Positions 16,672 through 22,857 of a stretch of DNA of 22,857 nt are shown in pieces. This DNA comes from Ascidiaceihabitans sp023955215 (GTDB lineage: Bacteria > Pseudomonadota > Alphaproteobacteria > Rhodobacterales > Rhodobacteraceae): positions 1-22,857 of the forward strand of contig CALSPX010000023.1 of the NCBI GenBank assembly GCA_943788345.1, written 5' to 3'. Each line of letters starts with the position of its first letter. Positions within the stretch are counted from its first letter, which is position 1. Position numbers and translations under genes: made by a program. The notes under the pieces were generated by a model that did not search any database, was not told where the DNA came from, and saw only the letters and a program-made list of their open reading frames with translations.

Positions 16672-17508
16672 ATGGCAACAGTTTCTCAAGGCTCAAAACT
16701 TGGCAATGTCCTTTGGCCTGCACTGGCTTGGATCATCGCACTGGTCTTCTTCTTCCCTATTTTTTGGTTGGTATTCACCAGCTTCAAAACGGATGCTGAC
16801 GCAGTGAAGCCAGAATTCTTGTTCTTTTTCACGCCTACACTCGATAACTACACCAATATGACTCAGAATTATGATTACTGGCGTTTTGCAATCAACTCCG
16901 TAATCACGTCAAGCTTCGCAACATTGTTTGCTTTGGTGGTTGGTGTGCCTGCAGCCTATGCAATGGCATTCAACCCCAGCCGGCATACAAAAGATATTTT
17001 GATGTGGATGTTGTCGACCAAAATGCTACCGGCCGCTGCGGTGCTATACCCAATGACCTTCTTGACGAAAAACATTCTTGGCATCTACGACACGCATTTC
17101 TTGGTCATCTTGGTCTTGTGCTTGATCAACCTGCCAATCGTGATTTGGATGCTGTTCACATACTTCAAAGAGATTCCGAAAGAGATCATTGAAGCTGGTA
17201 AGATGGACGGCGTCAGCACTTGGGGCGAAATCAAAGATATTCTTATTCCACTGGCTTGGGGTGGCATTGCATCAACGGCATTGCTGACTTTCATCTTCTG
17301 CTGGAACGAAGCGTATTGGACTGTACGTTTGACCACGATCGACGCGGCGACATTATCCACTTTGATTGAAGGTAACCGCGCACCAGAAGGCTTGTTCTTT
17401 GGTCGTTTGGCTGCTGTATCCACCGCTGCCGTTGCGCCAATCGTTATCCTTGGTTGGTTCTGCCAGAAGCAGCTTGTCGCTGGCCTCACATTTGGAGCGG
17501 TCAAGTGA
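16672..17508 (+). CDS. smoG: sorbitol/mannitol ABC transporter permease
   Basis: The 278-residue MalG-type permease has about six membrane segments and the EAA loop KEIIEAGKMDGVSTWGEIKD followed by ILIP at about 168-191. AAGGA (16659-16663) overlaps the smoF stop and sets the start. The gene ends in GTGA, where the next gene's GTG start overlaps its stop by four bases, so translation is coupled to the sorbitol dehydrogenase. It ends VAGLTFGAVK, the usual C-terminus of this group. Confidence 0.93.
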   Translation: MATVSQGSKLGNVLWPALAWIIALVFFFPIFWLVFTSFKTDADAVKPEFLFFFTPTLDNYTNMTQNYDYWRFAINSVITSSFATLFALVVGVPAAYAMAFNPSRHTKDILMWMLSTKMLPAAAVLYPMTFLTKNILGIYDTHFLVILVLCLINLPIVIWMLFTYFKEIPKEIIEAGKMDGVSTWGEIKDILIPLAWGGIASTALLTFIFCWNEAYWTVRLTTIDAATLSTLIEGNRAPEGLFFGRLAAVSTAAVAPIVILGWFCQKQLVAGLTFGAVK

Positions 17509-18269
17509 CCTTTAACGCTGCACCAACAGATTTGACTGGCAAAATTTGTCTGGTCACTGGTGCATCTGGTGGCATCGGTGCCAGTGCGGTCGCGCATTTT
17601 GCGGCTCTTGGAGCTACTGTTTATGCCACGGACATCGCGGATACCTTTGACGGTCTGGCAACCTATCATCCGTTCGACTTATTGAGTGATACAGATCTTA
17701 GCGCGTGCTGCGATTGGATAGAGCAAATCAAACCTGATGTGCTTTTTAACAATGCCGCGTTGTTTGCGATGGGCAGCGTCTTGGATTCCGGTGACCTTGA
17801 TCAACTTGATAAATTGTTTGGTGTAAATGTACGTGCATTTTATGCTGTTATGCAGGCTAGTGCCAAGTCGATGGTTGCCAACAAGCAGCAGGGTTCAATC
17901 ATCAACCTTGCATCGCAGGCCGGTCATCGTGGCGAAGCCTTGGTCGCACATTACTGTGCAACCAAGGCTGCGGTTATCAGTTATACGCAGTCTTCAGCAC
18001 TTGCGTTGGCGCCGCATAAGATCCGGGTTAATGCGATTAGCCCTGGCGTGATCGACACGCCAATGTGGGCAACAGTTGACGCGCTTTTTGCCAAGTTTGA
18101 AGGCAAAGAAATTGGCCAAAAGAAGCGCGAAGTTGGAGCGTCTGTTCCGCTTGGATACATGGGGTCGCCTGACGATGTTGCACGTGCTGCAGTGTTCCTG
18201 GCGAGTGAGCAATCATCTTATCTGACCGCCCAAACCATCGGTGTCGATGGTGGCAACGTGCTACGGTGA
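17505..18269 (+). CDS. smoS: sorbitol dehydrogenase-like SDR (polyol to ketose)
   Basis: The 254-residue short-chain dehydrogenase has TGASGGIG (18-25), Asp43 after the second strand (pointing to NAD over NADP), NNAA (82-85) and the catalytic Ser137, Tyr150, Lys154. The blocks NLASQAGHRGEALVAHYCAT and KKREVGASVPLGYMG are very close to Rhodobacter sphaeroides SmoS as I recall it, so D-sorbitol to D-fructose (or galactitol/iditol oxidation) is likely. I start it at GTG 17505: GGAG at 17494-17497 is seven bases upstream, and the four-base GTGA overlap with smoG is typical of operons. An upstream ATG start would run 17 codons into smoG and has no family support. Confidence 0.9.
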   Translation: MTFNAAPTDLTGKICLVTGASGGIGASAVAHFAALGATVYATDIADTFDGLATYHPFDLLSDTDLSACCDWIEQIKPDVLFNNAALFAMGSVLDSGDLDQLDKLFGVNVRAFYAVMQASAKSMVANKQQGSIINLASQAGHRGEALVAHYCATKAAVISYTQSSALALAPHKIRVNAISPGVIDTPMWATVDALFAKFEGKEIGQKKREVGASVPLGYMGSPDDVARAAVFLASEQSSYLTAQTIGVDGGNVLR

Positions 18270-18273
18270 ACAG

Positions 18274-19164
18274 ATGTCAATAATTGCTCCAGAAATTGAA
18301 ATGGTGGACCGCAGCACGCGGTCAATTCGCTACCTGCAGCACGGGTGGCCGAATGATTTGTGCCGGTGGCATGCGCATGAAGAATACGAATTGCATCTGA
18401 TCACCGAGACGCGTGGCAAGGCATTTGTTGGTGACCATATCGGTGACTTTAAGGCCGGCGATCTGTTCATGACAGGGCCGAATCTGCCGCACAACTGGGT
18501 GACAGATAAAGTTTGGTCGAAGCCGGTTTCAACGCGCGATATGCTGGTTCAGTTTAGCCACGAAAGTGTTGAGAAGTTGGCGGAAGGCTTCCCAGAATTC
18601 TCGCAAGTTCTGCAACTTCTACAGCTCGCTCAGTCTGGTATTATTTTCGAGGGTTTCAACCCGACGTTTGCACGCGGACACATGGAAGCAATCCGTGACA
18701 ATAAAGGTGCTGAACGCATCCTCTCGTTTGTGCGCTTTCTTGTGCGCTTGAATGAGCACGCTGAAAAGAAAACACTGTCAGTCACAAAATTGATCCAGCC
18801 GCAGGGTGGGAGCAAACATGCTCGTATTGCTGAGGTTGTTGATTTTATTGTGAAAGAGTTCAGCGAAACTCTTTCAGTAAGTGATGCCGCGAAGATGGCG
18901 GGTATGACTGAGATAACCTTTAGCCGTAATTTTCAAACGGTGACGGGTCACAGTTTTGTCGAGTTCCTGAACCGGATCCGTATCGGAGAAGCCTGTGGAA
19001 TGTTGTATGCATCTGATGATCAGATCATCACAATTTCCCAGTCAGCTGGGTTCAGAAATCTTGCCAACTTTAATAGGCACTTTTTGAAAGTGAAGGGTAT
19101 GACCCCTTCTGAGTATCGCGAAACCGCGCGCAAAGACCTTGCACCGCAATTGGAGAACAGCTGA
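18274..19164 (+). CDS. AraC-family transcriptional regulator of the polyol operon
   Basis: The 296-residue protein has an N-terminal cupin sensor domain (RWHAHEEYELHLITETRGKA then GDLFMTGPNLPHNW, about 31-75) and a C-terminal AraC double helix-turn-helix (about 190-290: LSVSDAAKMAGMTEITFSRN, then ISQSAGFRNLANFNRHFLKV and MTPSEYRE). I start at ATG 18274, four bases after the dehydrogenase stop. It lies inside the operon between smoS and mtlK and its stop overlaps the mtlK start as TGATG, so it is made with the pathway it probably activates, a positive feedback layout. A polyol ligand bound by the cupin is inferred. Confidence 0.92.
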   Translation: MSIIAPEIEMVDRSTRSIRYLQHGWPNDLCRWHAHEEYELHLITETRGKAFVGDHIGDFKAGDLFMTGPNLPHNWVTDKVWSKPVSTRDMLVQFSHESVEKLAEGFPEFSQVLQLLQLAQSGIIFEGFNPTFARGHMEAIRDNKGAERILSFVRFLVRLNEHAEKKTLSVTKLIQPQGGSKHARIAEVVDFIVKEFSETLSVSDAAKMAGMTEITFSRNFQTVTGHSFVEFLNRIRIGEACGMLYASDDQIITISQSAGFRNLANFNRHFLKVKGMTPSEYRETARKDLAPQLENS

Positions 19165-20572
19165 TGAACAATGCGGCAACCACCCCCATTTTTGCGACAG
19201 AATATGATCGCTCAGCCTGCCAAGTTGGTGTCGTGCATTTAGGTTTTGGTGCGTTTCATCGCGCGCATCAGGCTGTCTACATTGACGACTATATGGCATG
19301 TTCTAACGATTTGCGTTGGGGCATCGCAGCAGTCAATCTGCGTGGCTCCGAATCCGCACATTTTGACGCGGCTGTTGCCGACATCGATACGCACGACGGT
19401 TATCATCTGAAATCCTTTTCGTCCGGAGGCGAAGTTGCGTTGCGTCGCGTTCGTCCACATGTTCACTTTAAAGACTGGAGCATTGCGCCAACAGAATCTG
19501 AAGCGCTGTTGGCCAAAGAGTCAGTCCATTTGGTAACTATTACAGTGACCGAAAGTGGTTATTACACGGATCCGAACGGCGAATTGAACCTTACGGATTC
19601 AACAATCAATGCTGAAGTGACCGGTGGCAAACCGCAAAGCGTCTATGGGTATTTGCGTGCTGGATTGGCAAAGCGTACCGCTGAAACTGGTGCGCCTTTG
19701 ACGATCGCATGCTGTGATAACATCCGCCAAAATGGAAAAATGTTGCGGCGCAATTTGCTAGCTTATTTGGTTGCTTGTGGCGATTTGATGTTGGCTGATT
19801 GGGTCGAGGCAAATGTCGCATTTCCTTGCTCTATGGTGGACCGTATCACGCCGCGTAGCCCTGCTGAGCTTGGGCCCGAATTGTCCTTACTGGTTGGTAA
19901 AGATGTGACTTCGCCTATTATGGCTGAAGATTTCATTCAGTGGGTGCTTCAAGACAGTGCTGGCGCAGAGATGCCGGACTTGGCACAGGCCGGTGTGACT
20001 GTGACATCTGATGTTGACCCTTACGAAGAGACAAAAATTCGCGTTTTGAACGGCGGCCATACTGCCTTGGCGTATTTGGCGGCGCTTGAGGGTGTAGAAA
20101 CCTTTGACGCAGCGATGCGGGTCCCGCATTTGAATGCGCACTTCCAGGGCTTTGAAACTCAAGAAGTATTGCCTGCAATTACAATCGATTTACCTTTTTC
20201 AAAGGAAGACTATTTGGTCGCGATTGAACGTCGGTTTGGAAATGAAGCAATCGGCGACACCATCGCGCGTATTTGTGCAGACGGTATGGCAAAGTTCCCA
20301 ATATTCATTCGGCCGACGCTTTCTGGCTGTTTCGTCCAGGGTATCCTGCCGATCTTTGCCATTCGCAGTATCGCCAGCTGGTATGTCTTTGCACGCCACG
20401 TGGCCGCCGGAAAAATCCCGTTTGATTATGTCGAACCCAGCTGGAACGACCTTGAAGCCTTGCTAGGCTCAGAGGCGTTTTTGACCAACCGTCAGCTTTG
20501 GGGCGACCTTCCTGAAACCTATCCTGAATTCGTCGAAACCCTGCGACGTGAGATTAAAGAATTGGAGCTAAA

Positions 20573-20585
<13 letters not shown>
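19164..20585 (+). CDS. mtlK: mannitol 2-dehydrogenase
   Basis: The 473-residue enzyme belongs to the polyol-specific long-chain dehydrogenases, which oxidise D-mannitol to D-fructose with NAD (some also act on arabitol or sorbitol). The N-terminal Rossmann region (VGVVHLGFGAFHRAHQAVY, 21-39), the CDN motif (184-186) and the catalytic group Lys291, Asn296, His299 in KIRVLNGGH are present, matching the Lys/Asn/His set of Pseudomonas fluorescens mannitol dehydrogenase in spacing. Length is normal. GGAG at 19152-19155 supports the start. It overlaps the regulator gene by one base and the ATPase gene by 13. Confidence 0.95.
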
Positions 20586-21607
<1,022 letters not shown>

Positions 21608-21618
21608 TTTTGCCAATG

Positions 21619-21654
21619 CGCTTGGACTGCCTAACCGTTGGGGTGGTCCAAGCG
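21619..21654. terminator. hairpin between convergent smoK and glycosyltransferase
   Basis: CGCTTGGAC (21619-21627) and GTCCAAGCG (21646-21654) pair perfectly over nine bases, with CC/GG able to pair further inside. It sits in the 52-base gap between two convergent genes and could end both transcripts, though neither side has a T-run. Confidence 0.55.
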
Positions 21655-21659
21655 AACCA

Positions 21660-22679
21660 TTATGGGGTCGACGCCGCTAGTCTTTTTAGATGGGTGTGGA
21701 CGTCTTTGGAATTTGGTGCCTCACTACCAATTAAAAGTGAGAGGTGTAGAAAAAGCATGACGCTCTCGCGCTGGTTCATGAGCGTATCGAAGGTTCCCTT
21801 GTGCATTTTTTCTGCCTGTAGAACCAATTCTGAAACACCTTCAACTTTTAGAAGTTCAGTATAAGCGTCCATCGTCGAGGGTAGCATTGGCTTGATGGTG
21901 TGGTCTTCAATGGTATTGAAATTCCGCTCGGCCCAATAACTTAAATCGATGTTTTTGGTGCGCCGGTTCGGCAACCCCCGTTCACGCTTTACCATGAATT
22001 CGGTTACTGATTTGGTTGAGTAATGATTGAGCCAAGCGATGGGCTTTTCACCTACTAGCCCAAATAGATTTATCCGTTTGTCATCGTTGGTGAATGCAGG
22101 CGCAGCAGCTTGTGTGCCCCCCAACAGCCAATTCTGCGTTCCATTCTTTTTGTTTTTCGGGCGGTGAACGCCAATTTTCTGGAATTTTGATGGCCGAAAC
22201 AGGGTTTTGAAAAAGCAGCCGGCAGGCAGGTTGAAATCCAAAGGTGCCGCGTGGGTGAAACGCTCTATCGTAAGGCCTGATGTCCAGTTGGTTTCCCCTG
22301 AAGATCCAAACAGCCGCCATTGAAGAGCGATCGCATCTGTATCGTCTTGAACAGTTGTTAGAAGGTCGCGGATGGTTAGCATTGGTGCTTGGAGGCATAG
22401 GAATTCGTCGCAATCAAAGAACATCGCCCAATCGGTTTCTGCCATCAAGGGATGTTTGTCTGCCAGTTGCATCGCGCGCCACTGCGAAGATTTCCCTTCC
22501 ACGACAGTAAACGAAACATGCGTCACGTCCGGCAGTAGGTCCAACAGTACGTCCGTTCCATCGGTGCAGTCATGTGTATAGATCAGGAATCTAGTAAAGC
22601 CGGCGGCGCGGTGATGGGCGATCCACTCAACGCAATAGGGGCCTTCGTTTCGCATACATGTAACAGCCAGAATATCCAT
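21660..22679 (-). CDS. glycosyltransferase family 2-like (DxD) protein
   Basis: The 339-residue protein starts DILAVTCMRNEGPYCVEWIA, the opening of the Glyco_tranf_2_4 type, where NEG/N binds the nucleotide sugar. The metal-binding DCD motif is at 89-91 in WAMFFDCDEF. No signal peptide or membrane segment is seen, so it is probably cytoplasmic. AGGAG lies eight bases before the ATG. Such enzymes in Rhodobacteraceae often act on surface polysaccharide or unknown acceptors and occur alone; the acceptor cannot be told. It is unrelated to the polyol operon by strand and probably marks the start of another region. Confidence 0.85.
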   Translation of the reverse strand: MDILAVTCMRNEGPYCVEWIAHHRAAGFTRFLIYTHDCTDGTDVLLDLLPDVTHVSFTVVEGKSSQWRAMQLADKHPLMAETDWAMFFDCDEFLCLQAPMLTIRDLLTTVQDDTDAIALQWRLFGSSGETNWTSGLTIERFTHAAPLDFNLPAGCFFKTLFRPSKFQKIGVHRPKNKKNGTQNWLLGGTQAAAPAFTNDDKRINLFGLVGEKPIAWLNHYSTKSVTEFMVKRERGLPNRRTKNIDLSYWAERNFNTIEDHTIKPMLPSTMDAYTELLKVEGVSELVLQAEKMHKGTFDTLMNQRESVMLFLHLSLLIGSEAPNSKDVHTHLKRLAASTP

Positions 22680-22738
22680 GCTTAGGCTCCTACAGGTTTC
22701 GAGTTAGCATAATTTTTTTGTCACGCTGTTGAAGACAA

Positions 22739-22758
22739 GTCAACGCCGGGGCGTTGAC
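22739..22758. promoter_or_regulatory. perfect 20-bp palindrome, candidate operator
   Basis: GTCAACGCC-GG-GGCGTTGAC is a perfect dyad with a 2-base centre, extended with one bulge by ACAAG on the left and CTTGT on the right. It lies 60 bases upstream of the glycosyltransferase start and 84 bases upstream of the ATG at the right edge. It could be a regulator site shared by both or a terminator of an unseen transcript. Confidence 0.45.
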
Positions 22759-22842
22759 CCTTGTTTAAAACGGGCGATTGGCTGCGTTATCGTGATCTTA
22801 GGAAACGAACACTGAAAAAGTGTCATTAAAGAGGACAGCAAT

Positions 22843-22857
22843 ATGAGCGAGATGTAG
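22843..22857 (+). other. four-codon ORF with ribosome site at window edge
   Basis: ATG AGC GAG ATG TAG is preceded by GAGGA about seven bases upstream, a good ribosome site. If the sequence is right, the reading frame stops after four codons. It may be a minimal leader ORF before a gene outside the window, or the true start of that gene with an error or mutation. Nothing more can be said from the cut end. Confidence 0.3.

Overview
The window looks like chromosome of a marine Rhodobacteraceae (Roseobacter-group) alphaproteobacterium. This rests on the alphaproteobacterial form of the initiator tRNA, a polyol locus laid out like the Rhodobacter smo/mtl genes, moderate GC, and intergenic mosaic sequence of the kind scattered through Rhodobacteraceae genomes. 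The genus cannot be named from the sequence alone.

Left part (1-12531): an initiator tRNA-fMet gene (127-203) is followed by a convergent large serine recombinase (160-1836, minus) whose last codons lie inside the tRNA. A small ORF (1858-2055) sits just upstream of the recombinase in an apparent operon. After a 580-bp gap come a LacI-family repressor (2636-3658, minus) and, divergent from it, an eight-gene sugar operon (3817-12145): CUT1-type ABC transporter (binding protein, two permeases, ATPase), then TIM-barrel isomerase, Gfo/Idh/MocA oxidoreductase, a second TIM-barrel isomerase and a second Gfo/Idh/MocA oxidoreductase. Two LacI-type palindromes (3688-3701 and 3738-3751) lie in the divergent promoter. 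A 14-bp exact copy of the tRNA 3' end (CTCCCGCAACCAAC) recurs at 12518-12531 and is followed at once by a GC-rich terminator-like hairpin, as expected behind a tRNA gene. I infer that 206-12517 is a roughly 12.3-kb integrative island inserted in the tRNA 3' end, carrying a sugar-catabolism cargo.

Right part (12532-21607): a transaldolase gene (12906-13847), then a seven-gene sorbitol/mannitol locus: smoE, smoF, smoG (binding protein and permeases), a sorbitol-dehydrogenase-like SDR (smoS), an AraC-type regulator, mannitol 2-dehydrogenase (mtlK) and the transporter ATPase (smoK). Genes from smoF on overlap or nearly touch. The two dehydrogenases would give fructose, and transaldolase fits downstream pentose-phosphate metabolism. 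No fructokinase is present here. A minus-strand DxD glycosyltransferase (21660-22679) converges on smoK, and the last 180 bases hold a perfect 20-bp palindrome and a possible four-codon ORF at the very edge.

The two transport loci share one design: each binding-protein gene is followed by a strong stem-loop before the first permease (5077-5103 and 15566-15591), probably to keep binding-protein mRNA in excess. The least understood part is the cargo operon: two Gfo/Idh plus two TIM-barrel enzymes, with no kinase and no recognisable glycoside hydrolase, suggest an oxidative (possibly 3-keto-sugar) route whose substrate is unknown.
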